Positions 6,559 to 13,178 are shown, counted from the first letter of the stretch. The stretch: 15,438 bases of DNA from Thiocapsa sp. UBA6158 (GCF_002423035.1 NZ_DIUM01000136.1:1-15438); one strand, 5' to 3'. The notes: generated by a model not told the origin, from the sequence alone. Made by a program: numbers and translations.

Positions 6559-7205
6559 GCGACGGCCCTCCGCTCGATGATCAGCTCGGGCGATCCGAGC
6601 TGCGGCACCTCGATCACCCCGTTGTGCATCACGGCGTGCCAGACGGCCCGGCTTCCGGTGTCCCGGTTGATCGAGTGCAGCATGATCCCGAGATCGCGCT
6701 CACCGGTGAGCGCCGAAAGCGGAGCGGCCTCGATCAACTGGACATCGGCAGGCCACTCGCGACAACCGAGCACCGGCTGCTTGAAGTGCTGGCCGCGCTC
6801 CAGGCGCCGCTGCAGGATCGACAGATGCTTACCGACCACGTCGACACCGGCGGCAGCGTCCTCGCTGCTCTCCTTGCCCGTGGCGACCGCATGGAAGTCG
6901 ATCACGTAGGCGACATCGCGCAGCACTGTGCTGCGGCGCTGCATCCTGACGCCTTTCCGCGAGATGTCGACCGATCGAAGGTTCGCCGGGGCGGCGATCG
7001 CCAGCTCATTGCGCCGGATCTGCGCATAGCGGATCGGGTTGAGGACCGTGATCTGGTCGATCACCCAGGCCACCGCTGGCTTCCAATAGACGGACTCGAT
7101 CAGCCCCACGGCCGCCGACGGCGTGATCGCGTCGTAGGTGTAGCGCTCGACACTCAGCTCGGGGCGCGTGAAGCACGCATAGGCCCCCGTTACCAAAATC
7201 CGCAT
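6555..7205 (-). CDS. cas5c: Type I-C crRNA endonuclease/backbone subunit Cas5c (Cas5d)
   Basis: In type I-C, Cas5c replaces Cas6: it cuts the pre-crRNA at the base of the repeat hairpin and stays bound to the 5' handle. The 216-aa product has the expected length. Visible family features are ITPSAAVGLIESVYWKP (27-43) and GKHLSILQRRLERGQHF (125-141) with QPVLGCREWPA just after. By comparison with the characterised Bacillus halodurans enzyme (Tyr46, Lys116, His117), the likely catalytic residues here are Tyr40, Lys126 and His127, so the enzyme should be active. ATG 7203-7205 has a purine-rich site (complement of 7215-7220) about 9 nt upstream. The gene follows cas3 after 63 bp and its stop overlaps the cas8c start. 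Confidence 0.95.
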   Translation of the reverse strand: MRILVTGAYACFTRPELSVERYTYDAITPSAAVGLIESVYWKPAVAWVIDQITVLNPIRYAQIRRNELAIAAPANLRSVDISRKGVRMQRRSTVLRDVAYVIDFHAVATGKESSEDAAAGVDVVGKHLSILQRRLERGQHFKQPVLGCREWPADVQLIEAAPLSALTGERDLGIMLHSINRDTGSRAVWHAVMHNGVIEVPQLGSPELIIERRAVA

Positions 7206-7268
7206 ACGGCAGTTCCCCTCTTGGCCAGTTGCCGATAATAGCCTTATTTGAACAATTGCCCCTCAGGC

Positions 7269-9464
7269 TCAGATGACATCCAGGCCGACGTCGGAGCGGT
7301 AGAGCGACAGATCCCGAAGCACCCCCGGCGAGGCCTCGTCGCCGGTCAGGCGCTCGATGGCTCCAGACTGAGCGAGGGCCTCGACGGCCTTACGGGGGGC
7401 CTGGACGGTGTAGGCCTGCAGCACGCGGTATGCCCGCCTCAGCTCGGGGCGGCTCAGTCGGTCTCCTCTTTGGAGGTGGGCCAGCGCCTCGACCACGTCG
7501 GGCGCAGCCGGGATCACCACTCCCTCGCCTGCGTCCTCGTCGATCAGCTTCACCAGATTGGCGATCGTCGCGAACGGATACCGGTGCCCTATGTGCGTCC
7601 CAGCGAGCAGCGCCATGATGCCCTCGGCATCGAGGCCGCCCTCGGACAGATCGCGGCGGCCGTAGTAGCTTCGGAAGTAGGCCCGGATCGCCTGGGGCGA
7701 GAGCAAGTCCTCTGCATGCCACTGGAGCACCGCGCGGGTGGCGTTGGCAGCCACGCGGAAGTGCTTCGGGATCGCCTGCGGGTCGGCAGGCTCGAAGATC
7801 GTCACAAGGCTGTCGGCCAGTGCCCGGCGGCCCTCGCGGTTACAGCGACCGGCTGCCTGGGCGATGTTGTCGAGCCCGGCCATCGCGCGCCAGACGCGTC
7901 CGAAGTCGACATCCACGCCCGCCTCGATCACCGTCGTCGCTACGAGCCGGACGGGAGCCCCATCGCGAAGGCGCTGGCGGATCTCGGCGAGGCGCGTCGA
8001 GCGGTGCGTGGGATGCATCAGCGCCGAAAGGTGCGTCGCCCCCGGCATCTCGACGCAGAGCCGATAGAGGTCGCGGGCGTGCCGGCGCGTGTTTACGATC
8101 ACGAGGCCCTGTTCGGCACCGGCGAGCGCCTGAGCGACGTCGCGATCGGTCATCGTCCCACCATGCTGCACGCTAACCCGGCGCAGGCGCTCATGCAGGC
8201 GCAACGTCTCTGGAGGGATCAGCTCGCGAACTTCGGCATGGACCAGGCCGCCGGAGAGCGAGCGGTCGTCGCCAGCGTGCTCGGTCACAGCGGGTTGCGT
8301 CGCGGTGCAGAGCAGAATCGAGCATCCATAGTTTCGGGCCAGCTCGTCGATCATGGCGAGGCAGGGCCGGAGTAGCTGGGGCGGCAGTGTCTGCGCCTCA
8401 TCGAGGATCACGACCGAGCGCGCAATGTTGTGCAGCTTCCGAGCGCGCGCGGGCTTGTTCGAGAATAAGCTCTCGAAGAACTGCACCGCCGTGGTGATCA
8501 CGAGCGGCATGTCCCAGTTCTCGGCTGCGCGCGCGATACGCCGCTCGGCATCCTCGTCGCCGCTGTCCGGTGTCGCGCTGTGATGCTCCAGCACGGCCTC
8601 GCCGAGCGGGCCGAGCGCGTTCCTGACGTTCGCAGCCGTCTGCTCGATGATGGAGGTATAGGGCGCGACGTAAATCACCCGGTCGCGGCCCCAGACGCGG
8701 GCATGGTTGAGAGCCCAGACCAGGGAGGCCAAAGTCTTCCCGCCGCCGGTAGGCACCGTGAGCGTGAACAGGCCGGCGGGAAGGTGAGTGCGGCCACGGA
8801 CGGCCGCGAGGATCTCGGCGCGGATGCGGTTTACCTCAGAGGTCGGCGCAAACCCGGCCATGTGGCGATCAAGCCGGCGGGCGATCGCGTGCAGCGTGTG
8901 CGGCGAGCCGCGCCCGGCGTCGCCCTGCTCGGCATCGAGCCGATCGGCATCGACCAGCGCCGAGAACAGCATGCGCACGAGCACATGCATTGCAAACCCG
9001 GCGCGGGTCGCGTCTGTACCCGGCCGCGACCGGAGCGGCACCGGCGGCAGCTCGGCCGGAAGCATGATCTCATCGGCCCATGCGGCGTGCGGATGCACGG
9101 CCTTGCCAAGCCGTTGGTCAAGCGTGCCCTCGTCGTTCCCCGAGCCGTCCGGCATGCCGCCGTGGTGCCCGGCAACAGCGTAGGCGAGCAGCCTGCCGAG
9201 ATCGGCGCGGCTATAGGTGCGTGTGGCGATCTGCGCACCGGCCGTCGAATGGTCGACACGCGCGCCGAGCCCGGCGATGCGGGCCTGGGCGGCATCGGAG
9301 TACTTGCCCACATCGTGCAAAAGACCCAGCGCCCGACCCCACTCTGACGCGCCCCACTTCGCAGCGAAAGTAGAGGCACTAGCGCCTGTGCTCTCGAGAT
9401 GGTCGCAGAGCCGGCGCCAGCTCTCGCGAGGCTGATCGGGGCGACTGTGAGAATAGTGGGACAT
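7269..9464 (-). CDS. cas3: Cas3 HD nuclease-helicase (type I-C)
   Basis: This 731-aa protein degrades the target strand after recruitment by Cascade. The N-terminal HD nuclease domain shows His50-Asp51 in LLHDVGKYS, His72 in VDHSTAGA and His100-His101 in AGHHGG. The SF2 helicase part has Walker A TGGGKT (239-244), motif Ib-like APYTSIIEQ (267-275), Walker B DEAQ (355-358), motif III TAT (387-389), motif V VIEAGVDVDFGRVWR (512-526) and motif VI QAAGRCNREGRR (536-547). All catalytic residues are present, so it looks intact. The ATG at 9462-9464 has AGAGGG (complement of 9471-9476) 6 nt upstream. It is first in the operon, with cas5c 63 bp downstream. The order cas3-cas5-cas8-cas7 is the standard type I-C order. 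Confidence 0.97.
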   Translation of the reverse strand: MSHYSHSRPDQPRESWRRLCDHLESTGASASTFAAKWGASEWGRALGLLHDVGKYSDAAQARIAGLGARVDHSTAGAQIATRTYSRADLGRLLAYAVAGHHGGMPDGSGNDEGTLDQRLGKAVHPHAAWADEIMLPAELPPVPLRSRPGTDATRAGFAMHVLVRMLFSALVDADRLDAEQGDAGRGSPHTLHAIARRLDRHMAGFAPTSEVNRIRAEILAAVRGRTHLPAGLFTLTVPTGGGKTLASLVWALNHARVWGRDRVIYVAPYTSIIEQTAANVRNALGPLGEAVLEHHSATPDSGDEDAERRIARAAENWDMPLVITTAVQFFESLFSNKPARARKLHNIARSVVILDEAQTLPPQLLRPCLAMIDELARNYGCSILLCTATQPAVTEHAGDDRSLSGGLVHAEVRELIPPETLRLHERLRRVSVQHGGTMTDRDVAQALAGAEQGLVIVNTRRHARDLYRLCVEMPGATHLSALMHPTHRSTRLAEIRQRLRDGAPVRLVATTVIEAGVDVDFGRVWRAMAGLDNIAQAAGRCNREGRRALADSLVTIFEPADPQAIPKHFRVAANATRAVLQWHAEDLLSPQAIRAYFRSYYGRRDLSEGGLDAEGIMALLAGTHIGHRYPFATIANLVKLIDEDAGEGVVIPAAPDVVEALAHLQRGDRLSRPELRRAYRVLQAYTVQAPRKAVEALAQSGAIERLTGDEASPGVLRDLSLYRSDVGLDVI

Positions 9465-9502
9465 ATCGACCCTCTGTCGCGAGCAGAATCTAACATCGCC
9501 CC

Positions 9503-9512
9503 GTCAGCTGAC
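9503..9512. promoter_or_regulatory. Palindrome upstream of cas3
   Basis: GTCAGCTGAC is a perfect 10-bp palindrome 38 bp upstream of the cas3 start, in the interval where the operon promoter must lie. I could not recognise convincing -35/-10 hexamers. It is a candidate operator for the cas operon. Confidence 0.3.
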
Positions 9513-9546
9513 AGTCGACCGTTGCGACGCGGAAAACAACTCTACA

Positions 9547-9597
9547 GACCCGAAGCTGGGCCTTCCGAAAGCTGCCTCTCAAACCTCAACTGGCAGC
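9547..9597. repeat. Dispersed intergenic repeat, copy near cas3
   Basis: The 30 bp at 9547-9576 (starting GACCCGAAGCTGGGCC) match 27 of 30 positions with 11605-11633 (starting GACCGGAAGCTGGGCC), with one base deleted in the latter. CCTCAACTGGCAGC (9584-9597) matches 13 of 14 bases with 10162-10175. The pattern resembles a family of short GC-rich intergenic repeats rather than genes. The cas3 upstream region carries one. Confidence 0.55.
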
Positions 9598-9641
9598 TTA
9601 GCCATCAGCTTCAAAGAGGGGCAAGTGAGACGGCAAGCACG

Positions 9642-9812
9642 TCAGCGCGTTGTTGCGCGTACCCGCTGATCGAGGTGGCGAGCCACTTCACTTGCGCGCC
9701 AACGGCGGGATTTCGGTCCGAGAACGAGTGGCTTCGGGAGCGCGCCGTCCCGGACGATCTCTTTAAACTTCGCCCGGCCGACACGGATTACCCCAGAGGA
9801 AGTCGACGCCAT
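9642..9812 (-). pseudogene. Truncated AlpA-like helix-turn-helix regulator
   Basis: The frame from ATG 9810-9812 to TGA 9642-9644 codes for 56 aa. From residue 9 it reads IRVGRAKFKEIVRDGALPKP, then LGPKSRRWRASEVARHLDQR. The stretch LGPKSRRWRASEVARHL is identical to part of the complete AlpA-like protein encoded at 12195-12401. The first helix of the motif (LLTAGELRTML in the intact paralogue) is missing and replaced by MASTSSGV. There is no convincing ribosome binding site. AlpA-type proteins are small DNA-binding regulators of integrase/excision genes on mobile elements. I call it a remnant, though a functional short version is possible. It lies about 180 bp upstream of cas3, same strand. 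Confidence 0.6.
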
Positions 9813-9955
9813 TCGACGCCATCAAGACATCGAGCGGTCACCCCTCGCCCTCGCCGGTCCCCACGGCGATGATGAAGCTGTTGATCGCAAAGGGTTACCC
9901 GGTGTTCCGCCCGTGCCGGCCGATGATCGACCCGCACCTGTAGGATTGATCCAAC

Positions 9956-10011
9956 ATGGCTGAGACTGAGCGCGACCGGCGCAGCGAGCCTGCTGCGCCG
10001 GTCGCAGCCAT
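9956..10011. terminator. Large stable hairpin, possible terminator
   Basis: GCGACCGGCGCAG (9972-9984) and CTGCGCCGGTCGC (9993-10005) form a perfect 13-bp stem with an 8-nt loop. Outside it ATGGCT (9956-9961) pairs with AGCCAT (10006-10011) across a bulge. TTTCT follows on the plus strand, so it may end plus-strand transcription. It may instead be a structured RNA or repetitive palindrome. Confidence 0.5.
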
Positions 10012-10161
10012 TTCTCTGGGTGCTGGGGCTGGACCGACCGGCAATCTCGGATTGTTCCAGGACTGGCAGCTCTTCCCCCAGAAAGATGAGTGTAGGCAAT
10101 CACAGCGACATTCAGCCTCGGGCCACAAGCGACCGCTCGCAAAGGAGGCAACGCATGTCTG

Positions 10162-10175
10162 CCTTAACTGGCAGC
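10162..10175. repeat. Dispersed intergenic repeat, partial copy
   Basis: CCTTAACTGGCAGC matches 13 of 14 bases with 9584-9597. It is an isolated piece of the repeat seen upstream of cas3. Confidence 0.4.
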
Positions 10176-10290
10176 GGACTCAGATAGCTGGAAAATCGGC
10201 ACGAAGCGCGTGCCATCCCGAATACACTTCCAGATCTACCAACAAAGAACAACGCCCCCGCCACGCAATGTTCGCCTCAAGCCGAGGCCG

Positions 10291-10902
10291 TTAGTTCAGA
10301 AACGAGCGATGCAGCCTGTCGCCGAGCCACACTTTCCTCGCGGCCGAGTATTTATCGGCTTGTCGCTCGGTACGAAGGAACTCAAAGAAGGAACGGCTCC
10401 ACTGCCTGTAATCGACGCTCGTAGACGGGTGGTACGAAATGAAATGAGGCACTTCGTACACGGCTCCTCTCGTTCCTTCCCGAGTGGTCGGCAACAATCT
10501 TGCCATCGCGTCCCACAGCCTGAAGCCGCAGACATAGACAACATCTGGAGCAATCGCGGCTAGTGTCTCCCGGTACTGCGGGGCCCAACGCTTGAACAAG
10601 TCGGTAGATGGCGCCTCGCGAGCCTTGGCCGCGGCAATCTCACCGATGAAGTTGGTGTAGGCAATGTCGTCCCAAAAAATGTCCCGTTGGGACGGGGCGA
10701 TTTCACCGGCGGCGACAAGCTTGGCGACTTTCGTCAAGAATCGGATGTTCTTCCTTGAGAGATGTATTTGAACAAGATCGGTAGTGAAGTTCAGATGCTG
10801 GTCCTGATCGACGCCGTAATGGGACTCTCCCAAAATCAAGATTTTGATCTTCGAGTCACGAAATTTCTTACCCAACCAAGGATGTTGCGGCACCAAAGGC
10901 AT
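10291..10902 (-). CDS. Uracil-DNA-glycosylase-superfamily-like protein
   Basis: The 203-aa product starts at ATG 10900-10902, with an excellent ribosome binding site GGAGGT (complement of 10908-10913) 5 nt upstream. The order of motifs resembles the uracil-DNA glycosylase fold. KIKILILGESHYG (18-30) sits where the family has its first catalytic loop. DIAYTNFI (79-86) is next, then PDVVYVCGFRLWDAM (119-133), a buried strand plus helix. FISYHPS (154-160), with the HPS motif typical of the family, comes last. The catalytic Asp of classical enzymes is not obvious: the first loop has ESHYG. It may be a divergent or non-catalytic member that binds DNA or a nucleotide. It is the second gene of a two-gene operon (24 bp after 10927-11253). 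A role in phage defence is possible, given the CRISPR neighbour, but is only inferred. Confidence 0.6.
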   Translation of the reverse strand: MPLVPQHPWLGKKFRDSKIKILILGESHYGVDQDQHLNFTTDLVQIHLSRKNIRFLTKVAKLVAAGEIAPSQRDIFWDDIAYTNFIGEIAAAKAREAPSTDLFKRWAPQYRETLAAIAPDVVYVCGFRLWDAMARLLPTTREGTRGAVYEVPHFISYHPSTSVDYRQWSRSFFEFLRTERQADKYSAARKVWLGDRLHRSFLN

Positions 10903-10926
10903 GGCTCACCTCCAACTCAACAACAC

Positions 10927-11253
10927 TCATTGCGACATTCGACGTCCCGCCAAAATCCTGGCAGCAAACTCCCGCTTCTCTCGCGTTACGAGTTCGGTTT
11001 GCAGTAGCACCTCTGCGAGTTCATCCGGCACGTTGAACCATGTCGGGTAGCCGTGGCTTACTGGATTGCCCTTCTCGCCCTTCTTCCCGTTCCACCTGAG
11101 CGCCAAACAAGGCTGCCAGTGCGTGGGGTTCTTCCAGCGACCGATGGCCATAGAAAAATTCTCGCCCTCATAGAGCACCTCAAGAAGGACCCACCTGTCG
11201 CGCGGCGAGATCACTTCCCTAGGATCAAGGCCCTCGTTCCTGGGCTTTGTCAT
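10927..11253 (-). CDS. Conserved-looking protein of unknown function (108 aa)
   Basis: The start ATG 11251-11253 is preceded by GAGG about 8 nt upstream. An upstream in-frame start exists (to 11289), but the extra residues (MTTAITTHRGTH) look unstructured. The product contains RDRWVLLEVLYEGENFSMAI, then WQPCLALRWNG (near 57-67) and GYPTWFNVPDELAEVLL (near 77-93). A pattern like RWNG...GNP...PTWFxxP occurs in small uncharacterised proteins of mobile regions, so I treat it as a real domain of unknown function. It is the first gene of an operon with the UDG-like gene, so the two products may act together. No metal-binding cluster or signal peptide is visible. Confidence 0.65.
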   Translation of the reverse strand: MTKPRNEGLDPREVISPRDRWVLLEVLYEGENFSMAIGRWKNPTHWQPCLALRWNGKKGEKGNPVSHGYPTWFNVPDELAEVLLQTELVTREKREFAARILAGRRMSQ

Positions 11254-11294
11254 ATGTGTGCCTCGATGTGTCGTGATAGCTGTCGTCACATATG
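11251..11294. promoter_or_regulatory. Inverted repeat CATATGTG/CACATATG at the operon start
   Basis: CATATGTG (11251-11258) and CACATATG (11287-11294) form an 8-bp inverted repeat spaced by 28 bp, and another CATATG occurs at 11301-11306. The left arm covers the start codon of the 108-aa gene. This could be a paired operator for the minus-strand operon or a hairpin in its leader. Confidence 0.3.
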
Positions 11295-11367
11295 GAGGCG
11301 CATATGGCGGCTTTCAATGCCTGACTTGCGCGGGATGTCGACCACACCTCATCTAAGGATGCGGATC

Positions 11368-11493
11368 ATGAACACGAACGAGGAGGCAAAGGGTGCAGGC
11401 GCCGCTGCCGGTGATGGCCGTCACCACGAGGCGCACGACTTGAAAACCGGCCTCGCATTCCGCCACCTGCGCGACGTTCTTTGGCGTCCGTGA
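11368..11493 (+). CDS. Possible 41-aa small protein
   Basis: ATG 11368 lies 9 nt after AAGGA (11355-11359) and opens 41 codons: MNTNEEAKGAGAAAGDGRHH, then EAHDLKTGLAFRHLRDVLWR and a final P. The C-terminal half could be an amphipathic helix; the N-terminal half is low-complexity. No family was recognised and it may be chance. It is divergent from the 108-aa gene. Confidence 0.3.
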   Translation: MNTNEEAKGAGAAAGDGRHHEAHDLKTGLAFRHLRDVLWRP

Positions 11494-11604
11494 GGGTGGC
11501 ACATGGAAATAGCCAGTGTCGGATGATTGGGAGGTCAGCGGACGTATGGTCAAAGAGTGAACCTGACGCTATGGGTCACGATCGACGACTACAACGCTGC
11601 CACC

Positions 11605-11633
11605 GACCGGAAGCTGGGCCTCCGAAAGCCGCC
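11605..11633. repeat. Dispersed intergenic repeat, second copy
   Basis: These 29 bp (GACCGGAAGCTGGGCC at the start, CCGAAAGCCGCC at the end) match 9547-9576 at 27 of 30 positions. The base deletion means any protein reading would be frameshifted between copies, which favours a non-coding repeat. The stretch 11494-11761 around it has no supported gene. Confidence 0.5.
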
Positions 11634-11761
11634 ACTCCGATCGCGACGGGAAACTTGCCCTTCACCTTCAAGCATCGGCCACAGTCGCTGCGTTGACCTG
11701 GTGGCCGATGGGCTGCGATGCTTATGGGGCACGTTCAGCCGATCGCAGGCCTGGAGGATGC

Positions 11762-12013
11762 ATGTCGAACCACATGACGGAACGTGTCGACCTCGATCCC
11801 GAGCGCATCGCCCACTGGCTCACAGTCGCTGAGGGCCTGGGCGCGGCTGCCGGTGGGCTCATTGGCGAGCTGTATAGCCTCCGCCGTGATCCAAGCAAGC
11901 ACAGGCTCGAGAGAGCAGCGAAGGCTACACGGGCGGCTGAGGCACGGTTGACCGGCAACGCGCAGATGGTCGCGAACGCCCTCGCCGCGCAACTAGAGGA
12001 CGCGGCCTCGTGA
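11762..12013 (+). CDS. Small helical protein of unknown function (83 aa)
   Basis: ATG 11762 follows GGAGG (11753-11757) at 4 nt, a strong ribosome binding site. The protein starts MSNHMTERVDLDPERIAHWL and is rich in Ala, Leu, Arg and Glu throughout. ERAAKATRAAEARLTGNAQM (50-69) should be one long amphipathic helix, perhaps a coiled coil. A Gly-rich break (GAAAGGLIGELY) is near 27-38. No family was recognised. The stop TGA (12011-12013) overlaps a GTG that opens a 19-codon frame (12010-12069), suggesting a coupled gene that has since been truncated. Confidence 0.65.
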   Translation: MSNHMTERVDLDPERIAHWLTVAEGLGAAAGGLIGELYSLRRDPSKHRLERAAKATRAAEARLTGNAQMVANALAAQLEDAAS

Positions 12014-12069
12014 GCGGCTGGGATCGCATGCGGACCGCTACGCGCATGTCCCAGGGTTTGTTTGCCTAA
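12010..12069 (+). pseudogene. Possible truncated second cistron (19 codons)
   Basis: GTGA coupling: GTG 12010-12012 overlaps the stop of the preceding gene. The frame reads VSGWDRMRTATRMSQGLFA and then TAA (12067-12069). The tight coupling looks genuine, but the frame is too short for a normal protein. It is either a remnant of a longer gene or chance. Confidence 0.3.
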
Positions 12070-12152
12070 TTTCGTCTGCAGAGCCGCCCGGTCGAGCAGT
12101 CGAGCTACCAGGGCTGACTTTCCAGACGGATTATCGGGGCCTGGTTGGTGGA

Positions 12153-12189
12153 GTGGAGCCGCCGGTGGGACCACCGCCCGCGGCTCCAC
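12153..12189. terminator. Hairpin between converging genes
   Basis: GTGGAGCCG (12153-12161) pairs with CGGCTCCAC (12181-12189), and inside it CGGTGG (12163-12168) pairs with CCACCG (12171-12176), making a long near-continuous stem. It lies just beyond the stop of the AlpA gene on the minus strand and after the plus-strand genes, where a shared terminator would be expected. There is no T run. Confidence 0.5.
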
Positions 12190-12194
12190 GGGCG

Positions 12195-12401
12195 TCAGTG
12201 ACTCGAGGCGAGCATCCGCTGCTCGAGATGTCGGGCGACTTCGCTCGCGCGCCACCGGCGGCTCTTGGGGCCGAGCGGCAGAGGCGGCGGCAGCGTGCCG
12301 TTGGCGAGCAGCTCGCGGAATTTCTCGCGGCCGATGCGGAGCATCGTGCGCAGCTCGCCGGCGGTCAACAACTGATCGCGCTCAACGTGCAGCATAGACA
12401 T
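12195..12401 (-). CDS. AlpA-like helix-turn-helix regulator
   Basis: The 68-aa product starts at ATG 12399-12401 with GGGATGG a few nt upstream. An upstream in-frame extension (to 12491) has no good binding site and does not look like the family. The sequence LLTAGELRTMLRIGREKFRE (11-30) is the N-terminal helix-turn-helix of the AlpA/excisionase type. LPLGPKSRRWRASEVARHLE (41-60) is the basic wing and helix that contact DNA. AlpA proteins activate excision or integrase genes of cryptic prophages and ICEs. Here it could regulate the recombinase at 1657-2565 or the nearby cargo genes. A truncated paralogue lies at 9642-9812. Confidence 0.85.
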   Translation of the reverse strand: MSMLHVERDQLLTAGELRTMLRIGREKFRELLANGTLPPPLPLGPKSRRWRASEVARHLEQRMLASSH

Positions 12402-12562
12402 AGGGCCATCCCAAACGAAAACGCCCGCAGGCTTGGCAGCCGCGAGCGCATAGAAGTTCATCTTGGGTATAATGATGCCTGCGCCGCGCACTTAGCGCAA
12501 TACTCTCCGCATGCGCCGGAGTGTCGCAGGCTACTGACGATCGACCGACCCGAAGGCGCGGA
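12402..12562. other. Intergenic region upstream of the AlpA gene
   Basis: The region holds a perfect TATAAT on the plus strand (12468-12473) without a matching -35 at 16-18 nt. On the minus strand I see no clear promoter for the AlpA gene, which may be read through from the two genes upstream. Confidence 0.3.
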
Positions 12563-12865
12563 TCAGATGCGCGACAGCTCGCTCCTGGATAGGTGCCGTC
12601 GGCGAGAGCCCGACGAGCTCGCCGCTTTCGTCCAGGTCAGGCCCAGCGCGCCGGCAACGATGGCGAGCGCCTGGACATCGTCGAGAGAGTAGCTCTCGCG
12701 CGCCCATAGATCACTGGCGAACTGCTCGAGACCGCGAGCCGCTTCCGCGTAGGCTACTTCAGCCTCGGCCTCTCCTTGCTCCTTATCCGCGGCTTCAGCC
12801 AGTGCCCGGGCTGCTAATAGATCGCGGTCTACCAAATCTTGTGCCTTCGTACTCATCGCAGACAT
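12563..12865 (-). CDS. Acidic helical protein of unknown function (100 aa)
   Basis: ATG 12863-12865 has AGGA about 7 nt upstream. The protein begins MSAMSTKAQDLVDRDLLAAR. From residue about 18 to 55 it is a long Ala/Glu-rich helix (ALAEAADKEQGEAEAEVAYA), then SYSLDDVQALAIVAGALGLT (58-77) and a basic Ser/Arg tail (SSGSRRRHLSRSELSRI). It begins 14 bp after the ribbon-helix-helix gene stop, so the two are co-transcribed. It does not look like a known toxin; partner or adaptor of the regulator are possible roles. No family was recognised. Confidence 0.65.
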   Translation of the reverse strand: MSAMSTKAQDLVDRDLLAARALAEAADKEQGEAEAEVAYAEAARGLEQFASDLWARESYSLDDVQALAIVAGALGLTWTKAASSSGSRRRHLSRSELSRI

Positions 12866-12879
12866 GTACGCTTCCTGTC

Positions 12880-13080
12880 CTACTTCTTTGGCTTCTTCCG
12901 ACGCGCTTCGACTGCCTCGGCTAGCAGCGTGCGGATCAGAGTCGACTTGTCCATGCCGTCGAGCCGGCCGGCGATCATGGCCTCGATCTCTTCCAGCAGT
13001 TCAACCGGTAGCCTGATCGCGATTTGCCGCATGTTCTGCTCGCCCTGTGGTCGTCGTCCGCGTCGTTTGTCTTCTGGCAT
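12880..13080 (-). CDS. Ribbon-helix-helix (CopG/Arc-type) DNA-binding protein
   Basis: The 66-aa product starts at ATG 13078-13080; a TTG at 13093-13095 is in frame but less likely. A basic arm (MPEDKRRGRRPQG) precedes the beta strand MRQIAIRLP, helix A VELLEEIEAMIAG and helix B STLIRTLLAEAVEARRK. This is the typical ribbon-helix-helix arrangement, in which a dimer inserts the beta ribbon into the major groove. Such proteins act as plasmid/phage repressors, antitoxins or copy-number regulators. Directly upstream are three copies of a TATCCCAATGCA-type site (13086-13178), one next to its own start codon, which strongly suggests autoregulation. The next gene on the same transcript is the unknown 100-aa protein. 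Confidence 0.85.
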   Translation of the reverse strand: MPEDKRRGRRPQGEQNMRQIAIRLPVELLEEIEAMIAGRLDGMDKSTLIRTLLAEAVEARRKKPKK

Positions 13081-13085
13081 ATTTG

Positions 13086-13178
13086 CGTATCCCAATGCAA
13101 CCCGTCAAATCACGCAATTGTGATGCAATGGGATGCTACCACAGGTCCGGGCCGTCTTGATTTACGTATCCCAATGCA
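13086..13178. promoter_or_regulatory. Triple operator-like sites upstream of the ribbon-helix-helix gene
   Basis: CGTATCCCAATGCA occurs identically at 13086-13099 and 13165-13178. An inverted copy TGCAATGGGAT (one mismatch) lies at 13124-13134. The first site overlaps the leader of the regulator gene, and the last lies within a plausible divergent promoter. This array of sites is the likely binding region of the adjacent ribbon-helix-helix protein. Confidence 0.6.

Larger units (their letters stand above)
9813..10290. other. Non-coding stretch with a long hairpin
   Basis: I see no supported gene here. Several frames are open in part, but none has a family signature together with a believable start. 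The stretch holds the hairpin at 9956-10011, a repeat half-copy at 10162-10175, and a near-perfect ribosome binding site (AAAGGAGG, 10141-10148) leading into an 11-codon frame. Confidence 0.5.

Noticed and set aside
4031..9347. Long plus-strand frames opposite the cas genes (for example 4031-4885, 6369-7238, 7248-8375, 8580-9347)
   Set aside because: They are shadows of GC-rich coding on the other strand. The minus-strand products have complete Cas motifs and these have none.
9399..9872. 157-codon plus-strand frame
   Set aside because: It overlaps the cas3 start and runs antisense to the recognisable AlpA remnant; no motif.
9956..10294. 112-codon plus-strand frame
   Set aside because: It begins inside the large hairpin, has no ribosome binding site and shows no family features; composition drifts along it.
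12062..12160. Walker-A-like GPDNPSGKS on the minus strand downstream of the AlpA gene
   Set aside because: The frame has no proper start, is antisense to plus-strand genes at its far end and carries no other ATPase motif; likely chance.
12563..13080. Toxin-antitoxin pair (ribbon-helix-helix plus downstream gene)
   Set aside because: The 100-aa partner is acidic, Ala/Glu-rich and lacks any known toxin residues; gene order alone is not enough.
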